DNA from: Marinilactibacillus kalidii
GTDB lineage: Bacteria; Bacillota; Bacilli; Lactobacillales; Carnobacteriaceae_A
Assembly: GCF_017599325.1 (NCBI RefSeq)
Contig: NZ_JAGFVM010000003.1
Coordinates: 62,001 to 126,000 of the forward strand
Reading direction: 5' to 3'
DNA: 64,000 nucleotides
The notes below the pieces were generated by a model. The model did no database searches and was not told the DNA's origin. It saw only the letters and a list, made by a program, of their open reading frames with translations. A program made the translations under genes and the position numbers. This document shows positions 18,880 through 27,475 of this stretch, piece by piece (position 1 is the stretch's first letter; each line of letters begins with the position of its first letter).

Positions 18880-20224
18880 CACAATTAGAAAAAGCAGCCG
18901 ATACTTGGCGATGACGATATTGGAAAAAGTCAATACTAAAGGTGCGTTCAGTAATATCGTTTTGAATCAAACAATTGAAAAAAATGCTTTATCAAGAGAA
19001 GAAAGCAACTTATTAACAGAACTCGTCTACGGGGTCATTCAAAGAAAAAGAACATTAGATTATACGTTGGAACCGCTATTAAATCCTAAGAAGAAGCTTG
19101 AAGATTGGGTACTTGAATTATTGAGACTATCTGTATACCAATTACACTACCTAGAAAGGGTACCTGATCATGCAGTATTAAATGAAGCAGTCAATATTGC
19201 AAAATCAAGAGGTCATAAGGGGATAGCAGGTCTAGTAAATGGTGTACTGAGAAATGTTCTGAGAAGTGAAAAACCTGATTTTAAAAAAATTACAGATCCA
19301 GTTAAACGATTAGGTATTCAATATAGCTTACCTGACTGGATGATTGAGACAACTATCCAGCAAATAGGAATTGAAGAGACAGAAAAATACGCTCAATCAC
19401 TTTCTGAAAAATCTAAAGTGAGCTTGCGGATCAATCAGAAACAAATTTCAACAAAAGAAGCTATTGAACAATTGACCGCAGAAGGCTACGAAGTCTCTGA
19501 AAGTATTGTTTCACCACAAGGGTTGATTAGCGAGAGCGGTCTGCCAGCAAAGTCGGCATTATTTAAATCTGGAAAAATCACTATTCAAGATGAAAGTTCT
19601 ATGCTGGTGGCACCTGCGCTTCAACTAGAAGTGGGGGATAAAGTACTCGATGCATGTGCTGCACCAGGAGGAAAGACAACTCATATTGCATCTTATTTAG
19701 ATGCTGAACGTGGGGGTGAGGTTCTTGCACTCGACCTTCACGCACATAAAATCAAGTTGATTGAAGAAAATGCGAAAAGACAAAATGTTGATGGTGTAGT
19801 CAATGCAAAAAATATCGATGCACGCAAAATTAGTGAACAAGTATCAACAGAGTCTTTTGATAAAATATTAGTAGATGCTCCGTGTTCAGGTTTAGGCTTG
19901 ATGAGAAGAAAACCGGAAATAAGATATTCTAAAACCACTGAAGATTTGAAATCACTTCAAAAAATTCAAATCGATATTCTTTCACATATGGCTCCTTTAT
20001 TAAAAGCTAATGGCCGTTTGGTATATAGTACTTGTACGATTACACCTGAAGAAAATGAACAAGTAATTCAGGCATTTTTAGAAGAACATCCAGAATTTAC
20101 TGTAGAACCGGTCTTTTTAGAAAACAAAAACTTGAAACTGGATGCAGATAACATGTTCAGACTATATCCGCATGAATTTCAGACAGATGGTTTCTTTATC
20201 TGTACGTTGGTCAAATCAAACTGA
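18869..20224 (+). CDS. rsmB: 16S rRNA (cytosine-967-C5)-methyltransferase
   Basis: A 451-residue protein: an N-terminal NusB-like RNA-binding domain (about 1-140) and a C-terminal SAM-dependent methyltransferase. Motifs CAAPGGKTTH, DAPCSGLG and YSTCTITPEENE supply the SAM site and the two cysteines used in m5C formation. The TTG start at 18869 overlaps the end of fmt, with GAGGG eight bases upstream. Confidence 0.95.
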   Translation: MANNTIRKSSRYLAMTILEKVNTKGAFSNIVLNQTIEKNALSREESNLLTELVYGVIQRKRTLDYTLEPLLNPKKKLEDWVLELLRLSVYQLHYLERVPDHAVLNEAVNIAKSRGHKGIAGLVNGVLRNVLRSEKPDFKKITDPVKRLGIQYSLPDWMIETTIQQIGIEETEKYAQSLSEKSKVSLRINQKQISTKEAIEQLTAEGYEVSESIVSPQGLISESGLPAKSALFKSGKITIQDESSMLVAPALQLEVGDKVLDACAAPGGKTTHIASYLDAERGGEVLALDLHAHKIKLIEENAKRQNVDGVVNAKNIDARKISEQVSTESFDKILVDAPCSGLGLMRRKPEIRYSKTTEDLKSLQKIQIDILSHMAPLLKANGRLVYSTCTITPEENEQVIQAFLEEHPEFTVEPVFLENKNLKLDADNMFRLYPHEFQTDGFFICTLVKSN

Positions 20225-20339
20225 TACTTGTACTAGGAAAAAAAATAAGAGATACTACTATATAATAGCGTCTATCTCCTTTAGAGAGCGGTCGTTAAAA
20301 ATTGTTGATCAGCTATTTAATAACCAGAGGTGAATTAAA

Positions 20340-21134
20340 CTGAACATTACAACAAAATCTCATATTGGTAAGAGAAATTCAAATCAAGACTATGTTTCGA
20401 CCTTCGTCAATAATAGTAATCAGACCTTAGCCGTTCTTTGTGATGGAATGGGTGGTCATAATGCTGGAGATATTGCGAGTGAAATGGCTGTATTACAACT
20501 TGGAAATAGCTGGAGTCAGTCTGGATTTGAAAATGAAAATATTCAATCAGTCGAACAATGGTTTCAGAGCCATATCAACGAAGAGAATAAAAGAATCTAC
20601 GATGCAGCAAACATCTTCAAAGATTTACAAGGGATGGGAACTACGCTAGTCGCAGCGGCTGTTTTCGAAGAAACGACTTTAGTAGCCAATGTTGGGGACA
20701 GTCGAGCTTATGTCGTTGAGGGTTCATCCATCACACGTATCACTGAGGATCATTCCTTTGCAAACGAATTGAAAATCAGTGGACAAATCACGGAAGAAGA
20801 AGCGATGACGCATGAGAAAAGAAATACGCTGACACGTTCCCTTGGTGTACAGTCATCAGTCAATATAGACTTCTTTTATTTTGATAACACGGGGAAAGAT
20901 CTTTTACTACTCTGCTCAGATGGATTAACCAATGCATTAACAGAAAACGAGATTCTTTCAATATTATCCCAACCAATCAATGATACACGTAAAGCAGATG
21001 CATTGATTCAGCGGGCTCTTGAAAATGGTGCAACAGATAATATCACTGTTTGTCTGCTGGATATCAAATCACCATTTTCTAACAAAAAAGATCATTCAGA
21101 GACAGAAGGGGGGGATTTGAATGGAATCAGGTGA
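20340..21134 (+). CDS. stp: PP2C-type Ser/Thr protein phosphatase (Stp/PrpC), probable CTG start
   Basis: A PP2C metallophosphatase that reverses PrkC phosphorylation. Motifs present: SHIGKRNSNQD, CDGMGGHNAGD, GDSRAY, CSDGLTNAL and ATDNITVCLL, supplying the metal-binding aspartates. The frame is homologous to the family N-terminus from NITTKSHIGK onward, but the only codons between the in-frame stop (TGA 20331) and that point are ATT, AAA and CTG. AGAGGTG lies seven bases before CTG 20340, so CTG is the most likely start (264 residues); an ATG at 20448 would cut off the first metal-binding region. The 3' end overlaps prkC by 14 bases. Confidence 0.9.
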   Translation: MNITTKSHIGKRNSNQDYVSTFVNNSNQTLAVLCDGMGGHNAGDIASEMAVLQLGNSWSQSGFENENIQSVEQWFQSHINEENKRIYDAANIFKDLQGMGTTLVAAAVFEETTLVANVGDSRAYVVEGSSITRITEDHSFANELKISGQITEEEAMTHEKRNTLTRSLGVQSSVNIDFFYFDNTGKDLLLLCSDGLTNALTENEILSILSQPINDTRKADALIQRALENGATDNITVCLLDIKSPFSNKKDHSETEGGDLNGIR

Positions 21135-23133
21135 AAGAATTAATGGAAGATATAAAGTTATTAAAAGTATTGGCTCAGGTGGTATGGCGAAGGTTTACCT
21201 GGCAAAAGATCTGATACTAGAACGAGATGTGGCTGTTAAATTGATGGCATATAATTTTCATAATGATGAAAATAGTATCAGACGATTTAAGAGAGAAGCA
21301 CTTGCTACAACTGAACTCGTTCATCCCAATATTGTGAATATTTACGATGTGGGTGAAGATGAAAATCCTTATATTGTAATGGAATATGTAGAAGGTGCCG
21401 ATTTAAAACAGTACATCCATGATCATCATCCAATTCCCTACAAGAAATCTGTAGAAATCATGAGTCAGATTTTAGATGCTGTAAGATATGCACATCAGCA
21501 CAATATTATTCATCGTGATATCAAACCGCAAAACATCTTGATCGATCATGATGGCTCTGTGAAAATAACAGACTTTGGTATTGCAGTGGCTCTTTCACAG
21601 AATTCCATTACCCAAACCAACTCATTACTGGGTTCTGTGCACTACCTGTCTCCTGAGCAAGCTAGAGGAAGCATGGCTACCAAACAATCAGACATCTATT
21701 CGCTTGGTATTTTATTATATGAATTACTAACAGGGGATGTCCCTTTTGATGGAGAATCGGCTGTGTCGATAGCATTGAAACATTTTCAAAATGATTTACC
21801 ATCAATTAGAGATATAGATCACCGAATTCCCCAACCACTAGAGAATGTGGTCTTAAGAGCGACTACAAAGGAAGCGAGTCAACGATATCAAACGATTGAT
21901 GAAATGAAAGCTGACTTGATGACTGCACTATCTCCAGAGAGAGCAAGTGAAGAGAAGTTTGTTCCTAAAGATACTGATCAAGAGGACACGATGGTGATTA
22001 CACCAATTGCTGTTCCAGAAAAGAAAGCGGAAGATTCATTAGAGAAAAGTGAAGAAGTTTCTAAAAAGAAACCACCTACAGATTCAGATAATAAAAAACC
22101 TAAAAAGCGTAAACAGAGAAAATGGATTTGGTTGTTACTGATCCTATTGTTTTTGACAGTTCTTGTCGGGGCTATTGGATTCTTTTCAAGACCTCAAGAG
22201 GTAACCATTCCTGAACTTGAAGGTATGACGCAAGAAGAGGCTGAAGAAGCATTAGCTCAAAAGAACTTAGTAATAGGAAATGTGACTGAGCAAAATAGCG
22301 AAGATGTTGAGGAAGGTGTCGTCATCAAAAGTGATCCTACCTCGGGCGCTACGGTAAGAGAAGAATCAGCCGTAGATTTATTTGTCAGCATTGGCCAAGA
22401 AGCATATGAAATAGACAATTATGAAGGGGAAGTTTACGAGAGTATTCGGGCGGAGCTTACCTCATTAGGGTTTACCGTAGAGAGCGAACAGCAAAGTAGT
22501 AATACAATTGCGGAAGGTAACATTATTTCTCAAGATATTGAAGCTGGAGAAGAAGTGGTTCCTGGAAAGACAACCATTAAGTTTGTAGTTAGTACCGGAC
22601 AGGCAGGATATACCTTAAGAGACCTTACGGGTTATTCAGAAGCTGGTGTATTAGATTATGCAGACGAATTAGGACTATCAATATCAAGTACGGATGAACC
22701 GAGTAATGACGTTCCCGCTAGACAAGTGAGTAGCCAATCTCCTGAAGCAGGAACAACCGTTTATTCAGGCAATAGAATTTCTGTGGTTTTTTCTACAGGG
22801 CCAGAAGCAGTTGAACGTCGATCATTTGATGAAGGTATCATTGTTCCTTACGAAGAACCTGAAGAGTTAGCGGATCAAGATGCTACGGACGATCAAGAAG
22901 AATCAACTGATACAGAAGAAACAGAAGTTCAAAATTCTGCTCCGGTACCAAATTTGATTAAAATATATATCGAAGACGCAGAGAATGCTTATGATAAAGT
23001 GTATAAAGAATATGAAATTACTAAAGATACACCGGAAATTCTGACGTTTATTGTAGAAGAAGGTCAATCTGCAAGATATAAAGTAGAACGTGATGGAGAA
23101 ATCATTATGGAAGAATCCGGATTGACAGAATAG
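21121..23133 (+). CDS. prkC: Ser/Thr protein kinase with PASTA repeats (PrkC/StkP)
   Basis: A 670-residue membrane kinase sensing cell-wall fragments and lipid II. The kinase domain covers residues 11-270: glycine loop GSGGMAKV (18-25), Lys40, HRDIKPQN (131-138), DFG (151-153). A charged juxtamembrane region leads to one transmembrane helix (335-355). Outside are three PASTA repeats (about 359-425, 427-493, 496-560), an acidic linker (575-603) and a 65-residue C-terminal extension of unknown fold. Pairing with the PP2C gene is the standard arrangement. GGGGG lies before the ATG within stp. Confidence 0.96.
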   Translation: MESGERINGRYKVIKSIGSGGMAKVYLAKDLILERDVAVKLMAYNFHNDENSIRRFKREALATTELVHPNIVNIYDVGEDENPYIVMEYVEGADLKQYIHDHHPIPYKKSVEIMSQILDAVRYAHQHNIIHRDIKPQNILIDHDGSVKITDFGIAVALSQNSITQTNSLLGSVHYLSPEQARGSMATKQSDIYSLGILLYELLTGDVPFDGESAVSIALKHFQNDLPSIRDIDHRIPQPLENVVLRATTKEASQRYQTIDEMKADLMTALSPERASEEKFVPKDTDQEDTMVITPIAVPEKKAEDSLEKSEEVSKKKPPTDSDNKKPKKRKQRKWIWLLLILLFLTVLVGAIGFFSRPQEVTIPELEGMTQEEAEEALAQKNLVIGNVTEQNSEDVEEGVVIKSDPTSGATVREESAVDLFVSIGQEAYEIDNYEGEVYESIRAELTSLGFTVESEQQSSNTIAEGNIISQDIEAGEEVVPGKTTIKFVVSTGQAGYTLRDLTGYSEAGVLDYADELGLSISSTDEPSNDVPARQVSSQSPEAGTTVYSGNRISVVFSTGPEAVERRSFDEGIIVPYEEPEELADQDATDDQEESTDTEETEVQNSAPVPNLIKIYIEDAENAYDKVYKEYEITKDTPEILTFIVEEGQSARYKVERDGEIIMEESGLTE

Positions 23134-23159
23134 CATCATAATAGAAGGGATGGAACTAT

Positions 23160-24074
23160 TTGCAAAGAGGACAGATAACGAAAGCACTTAGTGGATTTTA
23201 TTACGTTACAGATGAATCGAATACGATTTATCAAACGAGAGCGAGAGGTGTCTTTCGAAAACAGAACTTAACACCATTAGTCGGAGATTATGTGGAATTT
23301 GAAAGTGGAAATATTTCAGAAGGGATCATTCAGAATCTGCTGGAAAGAAAAAATGAGCTGACGAGACCCCAAGTGGCTAATGTAGATGTAGGTATAGTGA
23401 TTATGTCCGCAGTAGATCCAGACTTTTCTACACAACTGTTAGACCGGTTTCTTGTTATGCTGGAGTCCAAGCATATTGAGCCTGTGATTTTTATTACGAA
23501 AATGGACAAGTTAACTGAGGATCAACGACAAGAAATCGTTGCTTATCAAGCTGAGTATGTCGCGATTGGCTACCAAATCATATTGACTGAAAAAACAGTA
23601 GAGATGAAGAAGAAACAAGTAGAACAAATTTTCAAAGAGCAATTTGGTGGTAAACTGATTGTATTTATTGGGCAATCAGGTGCAGGAAAGTCGACCTTGC
23701 TCAATGTCATTGATTCTTCCTTGGCGTTGAAAACAGGAGAAACGTCAAAATCACTGGGTAGAGGGAAACACACCACGAGGCATGTTGAACTGATCCCATT
23801 GATGGATAGTCTAATTGCGGATACGCCCGGTTTTAGCTCTTTGAATTTTGACGATATTGAACAAGAAGAATTGACCGAATATTTTCCGGAAATGTGGGCT
23901 CGAAGAGGAGAATGTAAGTTTAGTGGATGTATCCATTTAGAAGAACCGAAATGTGCTGTCAAAAAGGCCGTTGAGGATCAAGTCATCCCTAAATATAGAT
24001 ATGATCATTATCTATTATTTTTAGAAGAAATTAGAAACAGAAAACCACGATACAAGAAAAAAGGAGCATTTTAA
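23160..24074 (+). CDS. rsgA: Ribosome biogenesis GTPase RsgA
   Basis: A 304-residue circularly permuted GTPase that matures the 30S subunit. Domain order is N-terminal OB fold, permuted G domain with G4 TKMD (113-116) before G1 GQSGAGKS (171-178) and G3 DTPG (221-224), then a zinc finger with C252, C257, H259 and C265. The start is TTG 23160 (MQRGQITKAL) with AAGGGATGG upstream. It overlaps rpe by one base. Confidence 0.95.
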   Translation: MQRGQITKALSGFYYVTDESNTIYQTRARGVFRKQNLTPLVGDYVEFESGNISEGIIQNLLERKNELTRPQVANVDVGIVIMSAVDPDFSTQLLDRFLVMLESKHIEPVIFITKMDKLTEDQRQEIVAYQAEYVAIGYQIILTEKTVEMKKKQVEQIFKEQFGGKLIVFIGQSGAGKSTLLNVIDSSLALKTGETSKSLGRGKHTTRHVELIPLMDSLIADTPGFSSLNFDDIEQEELTEYFPEMWARRGECKFSGCIHLEEPKCAVKKAVEDQVIPKYRYDHYLLFLEEIRNRKPRYKKKGAF

Positions 24075-24724
24075 TGAAAATAGCCCCATCGATTTTAAGT
24101 GCAGATTTTTCAAAATTAAAAGAGGAAATCGCGTTAGTAGAACAAGGTGGCGCAGATTGGATACATGTTGATGTAATGGATGGCCATTTTGTACCGAATA
24201 TTACTTTTGGATACAATGTAGTAGAGGCAATTAGACCACACACATCACTGCCGCTCGATTGTCACTTGATGATCGAAAACCCAGAAGATTATATTCATTC
24301 ATTTGCTAAAGCAGGTGCCGATTATATTTCTGTCCATGTTGAAAGTACACCTCATATCCATAGAGCAGTACAATTAATCAAAAATAATGACGTTAAAGCA
24401 GGAATCGTTATTAATCCTGGAACTCCAGTAGAAACCATCAAACCACTTTTGCATATGGTAGATATGATATTAGTAATGACAGTTAATCCAGGATTCGGTG
24501 GACAAAGCTTCATACCAGAGACCATTGACAAAATCGAATGGTTAAATGAATTTAGACAAGAGAAGGCATACTCCTATCTTATCGAAGTTGATGGCGGGAT
24601 TGTACCTGAAACTGCAAAACAGTGCAAAGAGGCTGGTACCGACGTCTTTGTGGCCGGATCATATGTGTATGGATCTGAAAACCCTGTAGAAATGATCACG
24701 AATTTGAAGTACGCGGTGAGTTAA
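24074..24724 (+). CDS. rpe: Ribulose-phosphate 3-epimerase
   Basis: A 216-residue TIM-barrel enzyme of the pentose phosphate pathway interconverting ribulose 5-phosphate and xylulose 5-phosphate. Signatures: IAPSILSADFSKL, HVDVMDGHFVPNITFG, DCHLMI, TVNPGFGGQ and EVDGGI, giving the metal-binding His and Asp residues. AAGGAG precedes the ATG. thiN starts at the next base after its stop. Confidence 0.97.
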   Translation: MKIAPSILSADFSKLKEEIALVEQGGADWIHVDVMDGHFVPNITFGYNVVEAIRPHTSLPLDCHLMIENPEDYIHSFAKAGADYISVHVESTPHIHRAVQLIKNNDVKAGIVINPGTPVETIKPLLHMVDMILVMTVNPGFGGQSFIPETIDKIEWLNEFRQEKAYSYLIEVDGGIVPETAKQCKEAGTDVFVAGSYVYGSENPVEMITNLKYAVS

Positions 24725-25375
24725 ATGAGCATTGTTCATATTATGTTAGGGAGTCCAGACGAGCAAAGAGTCTGGCCTCCGCAGCGTCATTCGGATTATT
24801 ATATCGGTGTAGATAGAGGAGCCTTTTATTTAACCGAGAAGGGGTATAAGCCAGATCTTGTTTTAGGCGATTTTGATTCTATATCTCAATCTGAAAAAAT
24901 AGATATAAAACAGCAGGCTAAAGAATTTATGCAATTTGACCCTGATAAGGATGACACGGATGCGGAGCTTAGTTTGGTCTATGCTATGCAACGATTTAAT
25001 CCTGAAAAAATCATTTTTTACGGATGGTCGGGTGGTCGATTAGATCACTTCATGAGTATACTGATGATTGCTCTACAGCCTAGATTTAAAGAGATTGTGC
25101 CAATGCTAGAACTAGTTGATCAAACAAACTCAGTTCGATATTTTTTACCTGGCTCATATGTCATTCATAAAGAGACTGATAAAAAATATTGTTCAGTGAT
25201 CGGGATGACGCCAGTCAAGCGACTTACCCTAGACGAAGGGTTTAAATACACATTAAGTAGTGTAGATTATGACTATGCGATAGCATTGATCAGCAATGAA
25301 TTTGAAAAAGAAAACGCACAATTGACTTTTGAGTCAGGAATCGTCGCCTTTATTCAAAGTAGAGATAAAGCGTAA
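24725..25375 (+). CDS. thiN: Thiamine pyrophosphokinase
   Basis: A 216-residue enzyme that converts thiamine to thiamine diphosphate with ATP. Recognisable elements: GVDRGAFYL, LVLGDFDSIS, FDPDKDDTDAELSL (metal-binding aspartates), and GWSGGRLDH. Last gene of the stp-prkC-rsgA-rpe-thiN series, as in B. subtilis (yloS). The cell appears to import thiamine (thiT at the left edge) and pyrophosphorylate it here. Confidence 0.95.
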   Translation: MSIVHIMLGSPDEQRVWPPQRHSDYYIGVDRGAFYLTEKGYKPDLVLGDFDSISQSEKIDIKQQAKEFMQFDPDKDDTDAELSLVYAMQRFNPEKIIFYGWSGGRLDHFMSILMIALQPRFKEIVPMLELVDQTNSVRYFLPGSYVIHKETDKKYCSVIGMTPVKRLTLDEGFKYTLSSVDYDYAIALISNEFEKENAQLTFESGIVAFIQSRDKA

Positions 25376-25386
25376 CCTGACTAAGT

Positions 25387-25458
25387 AAAAAGCAGATTTG
25401 ATTGGAAATGTTTTAAGTCTATTCAGACTTTGCATAAACAAGTCAAATCTGATTTTTT
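25387..25458 (+). terminator. Nested two-tier terminator after thiN
   Basis: The outer stem CAGATTTGA (25393-25401) pairs with TCAAATCTG (25443-25451) and is followed by ATTTTTT. The loop contains a second hairpin, AAGTCT (25415-25420) with AGACTT (25425-25430). Confidence 0.8.
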
Positions 25459-25464
25459 GAGCAT

Positions 25465-25498
25465 TAAAAAGATCTTTTTAGCGCAAGTGTTGTATGCT
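25465..25498 (+). promoter_or_regulatory. Palindrome and -10 upstream of the PH-like gene
   Basis: TAAAAAGATCTTTTTA (25465-25480) is a perfect 16-bp palindrome. TATGCT (25493-25498) is a possible -10, so the palindrome would cover the -35 position. It may be an operator, or an extra terminator arm. Confidence 0.35.
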
Positions 25499-25522
25499 TA
25501 AAACAAAAAGGGATGAGTTGTT

Positions 25523-25888
25523 ATGAAACTAACTGTAACTAAAGCATTTTTAGAGGAGATAATGGGGCAATATAGTAATGGACGCGCCTTTTGTGGTTAT
25601 GCTGAGCAGTCCAAAATAATCGCTATACCCATTCCTAAATTTTATGTTATTGTTTTGGATCATACGACCTTGACCCTGGTGCAACTTGACTTGAAAATTC
25701 AAGAAAAAGCAGTAACCGTTATTCCGATAGAGTCGATTGAACAGCTAGACATCAGCGGATTGTATTTTAAAAAAATTGTACTCAAAACGAACCATCAAAC
25801 ATATAAATTAATCATTAGACCATATATCATTGGTATAAAAGAATATCAAAGGAATCTGATTTCAGCATTGGAGCGAATTCATAGATAA
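25523..25888 (+). CDS. Small protein with PH-like fold, function unknown
   Basis: A 121-residue protein without transmembrane segments. The pattern of short beta-strand stretches (AIPIPKFYVIVLDHTTLTLVQ..., VTVIPIESIEQLDISG, KIVLKTNHQTYKLII) ending in a helix (EYQRNLISALERIHR) resembles bacterial PH/GRAM-like domains, which often work as binding modules. I do not recognise a specific family. The ATG follows GGGATGAG. It lies between thiN and a PilZ gene, a position that is empty in B. subtilis. Function not assigned. Confidence 0.6.
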   Translation: MKLTVTKAFLEEIMGQYSNGRAFCGYAEQSKIIAIPIPKFYVIVLDHTTLTLVQLDLKIQEKAVTVIPIESIEQLDISGLYFKKIVLKTNHQTYKLIIRPYIIGIKEYQRNLISALERIHR

Positions 25889-25971
25889 AAACAAAGTGGA
25901 CCTTATTTCAATGAGTCTCTAAAATTTTTGATAGCGGGAAAAGAATAAGCTATATAACGTTACCATTTTTA

Positions 25972-25980
25972 TGTTAAAAT
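25972..25980 (+). promoter_or_regulatory. Possible extended -10 of the PilZ gene
   Basis: TGTTAAAAT matches the extended -10 form seen at several promoters in this window; no clear -35. Confidence 0.35.
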
Positions 25981-26081
25981 AGAATCACAAAAATACTGAA
26001 GTAATGATTTATATTTGAGTAAGTGTAAACCGAACGACTATGGCCAAGATATTCAGACCGAACGGAGGTGGAAAACAACTG

Positions 26082-26462
26082 ATGGAGAATAGAAGAAAGT
26101 TTTTTAGAGTTAGAATCAAAGGGTTTAAGGATGCTACTATGATCCTTCCAGGAAAAAAACAAACTACATACGATATTACAATGGTAAATGTAAGTGGGAA
26201 TGGACTATCTTTTATGAGTAGGGAAAAATTCCTTATATCAGAATTTTTAAAATATCACTTTCAGTTTGATCTAGCAGGTGAACAATTTAATTTAGTGGGT
26301 TGTATTATCAGAAAGTATGACGTGGACGAAGACCGATATATAAGGTACGGTGTGAAATTAGATTCAATGTCCAATAAAGAAGAATCTGAATTGATTAGAA
26401 GAATCAATAAATACCAAACGATACATTATCGAGATAATATCTTTGAAAGTGAAGAGGTATGA
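26082..26462 (+). CDS. PilZ-domain protein, candidate c-di-GMP receptor
   Basis: A 126-residue single-domain protein. The PilZ signature is visible: RKFFR (RxxxR, residues 5-9) at the N-terminus and NVSGNG (D/NxSxxG) about 35 residues later, the two motifs that bind cyclic di-GMP. The start at 26082 is chosen because GGAGGTGG lies about 10 bases upstream; an upstream in-frame ATG at 26040 would extend through the binding site. No cyclase or phosphodiesterase is in the window. It may act with the PH-like protein upstream. Confidence 0.8.
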   Translation: MENRRKFFRVRIKGFKDATMILPGKKQTTYDITMVNVSGNGLSFMSREKFLISEFLKYHFQFDLAGEQFNLVGCIIRKYDVDEDRYIRYGVKLDSMSNKEESELIRRINKYQTIHYRDNIFESEEV

Positions 26463-26477
26463 ACATCGCGAGGAGCC

Positions 26478-26504
26478 TAGCCCAGTGCTGGTTTCTTTTT
26501 TTTG
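26478..26504 (+). terminator. Weak terminator after the PilZ gene
   Basis: A short CCAG-TG-CTGG hairpin (26482-26491) is followed by TTTCTTTTTTTT. Confidence 0.5.
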
Positions 26505-26529
26505 ACATTATCTGAAAAAGTGGACAAAC

Positions 26530-26570
26530 AAAAAGCCAGCAGGCACTGATTGATCAGTTCTGCTGGCTCT
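26530..26570 (-). terminator. Terminator of rpmB (minus strand)
   Basis: AGCCAGCAG (26534-26542) pairs with CTGCTGGCT (26560-26568), with inner ACTGAT/ATCAGT pairing. Read on the minus strand the stem ends in TTTTTG. Confidence 0.85.
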
Positions 26571-26585
26571 ATGACTCTTTAAAAT

Positions 26586-26774
26586 TTATACGCGTTCTAC
26601 TTTACCTGATTTAAGGGCACGTGCAGAAACCCATACTTTTTTAGGTTGTCCATCTACCATAATACGTACTTTTTGCAAGTTTGCTGCAAAGCGACGTTTA
26701 GATTTATTGTTAGCGTGTGAGCGGTTATTTCCACTTTTAGCTTTACGTCCAGTTACGAAACATTCTTTAGTCAT
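26586..26774 (-). CDS. rpmB: 50S ribosomal protein L28
   Basis: A 62-residue basic ribosomal protein ([20 protein letters not shown]... [13 protein letters not shown]). The start at 26774 matches the family N-terminus and has AAGGAGGAG nine bases upstream; an upstream in-frame ATG (26798) would run through that site. Its lone minus-strand location between thiN and yloU is conserved in Bacillus. Confidence 0.97.
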   Translation of the reverse strand: MTKECFVTGRKAKSGNNRSHANNKSKRRFAANLQKVRIMVDGQPKKVWVSARALKSGKVERV

Positions 26775-26829
26775 AATTAACTCTCCTCCTTTACGCAATA
26801 GCCTCTAAGGTAAGAAGCTAAATCATACT

Positions 26830-26859
26830 TATATAAGATACCATATAGAATACAAACAA
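26830..26859 (-). promoter_or_regulatory. Probable rpmB promoter
   Basis: On the minus strand: TTGTTT (26859-26854), an 18-base spacer and TATATA (26835-26830). Confidence 0.45.
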
Positions 26860-26941
26860 GCAAGAAAATATTATCAATCTTTCAAGTGATCTACCTTGAC
26901 AGTAAATGACATATAATGCTGTTAAACTTATAAAATAGGTA

Positions 26942-26970
26942 TTGTCTTTCATTATAAAACGCGATATGCT
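26942..26970 (+). promoter_or_regulatory. Promoter of yloU-fakA
   Basis: TTGTCT (26942-26947), a 17-base spacer and TATGCT (26965-26970), divergent from rpmB. Confidence 0.6.
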
Positions 26971-27068
26971 AAAATATGTTTGAGTATTCAATATGTATAT
27001 CATGAAAATAAGATGCAAGTTAACGATTGTGATCATGAGAAATTTGAATAGAGAGGGGAAAATCATTA

Positions 27069-27422
27069 ATGACAGTTAATCTGAAAACTCAATTTGGCAA
27101 CGTTGAAATTTCAAATGAGGTAATTGCTACTGTAGTTGGCGGTGCAGCGACAGAAAATTTCGGTATCGTAGGAATGGCAAGCCGAAAACAAGTACGTGAT
27201 GGGCTCATTGAGATTTTGAATCGTGAAAATTATTCACGTGGGATAGTTGTGAGACAAGAAGATGAAGAAATCGTTATCGATGTTTACATTATCGTAAGTT
27301 ATGGCACGAAGATTTCTGAAGTATCAAAAAACGTTCAGGAACATGTCATGTATCAGTTAGAAGCAAATCTTGGTATCAAAGCTAAATCGGTTAATGTGTT
27401 TGTACAAGGCGTGCGCGTATAA
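27069..27422 (+). CDS. Asp23/Gls24-family protein (YloU-like)
   Basis: A 117-residue protein of the Asp23/DUF322 family: starts with a short strand region (LKTQFGNVEISNEVIATVVGGAA) and ends with the typical ANLGIKAKSVNVFVQGV. Members are cytoplasmic proteins linked to envelope or alkaline-stress homeostasis; molecular role not settled. Gene pairing with fakA (yloU-yloV in B. subtilis) is conserved. GAGAGGGG precedes the ATG. Confidence 0.9.
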   Translation: MTVNLKTQFGNVEISNEVIATVVGGAATENFGIVGMASRKQVRDGLIEILNRENYSRGIVVRQEDEEIVIDVYIIVSYGTKISEVSKNVQEHVMYQLEANLGIKAKSVNVFVQGVRV

Positions 27423-27475
27423 ATTAGATATTACCATAGTCACAAATCCTTGTGACAAGGGAGGAACTCAATAAA

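Noticed and set aside
23570-23962. 130-codon minus-strand frame inside rsgA
   Set aside because: Mirrors the conserved GTPase codons; not supported by any motif or ribosome-binding site.
26530-26570. Strong hairpin read as terminator of the PilZ gene
   Set aside because: On the plus strand it lacks a T-run; on the minus strand it ends in TTTTTG, so it belongs to rpmB.
26896-26917. TTGACA and TATAAT close together upstream of yloU
   Set aside because: Only 10 bases separate them, too short for a sigma-A promoter; a properly spaced pair lies at 26942-26970.
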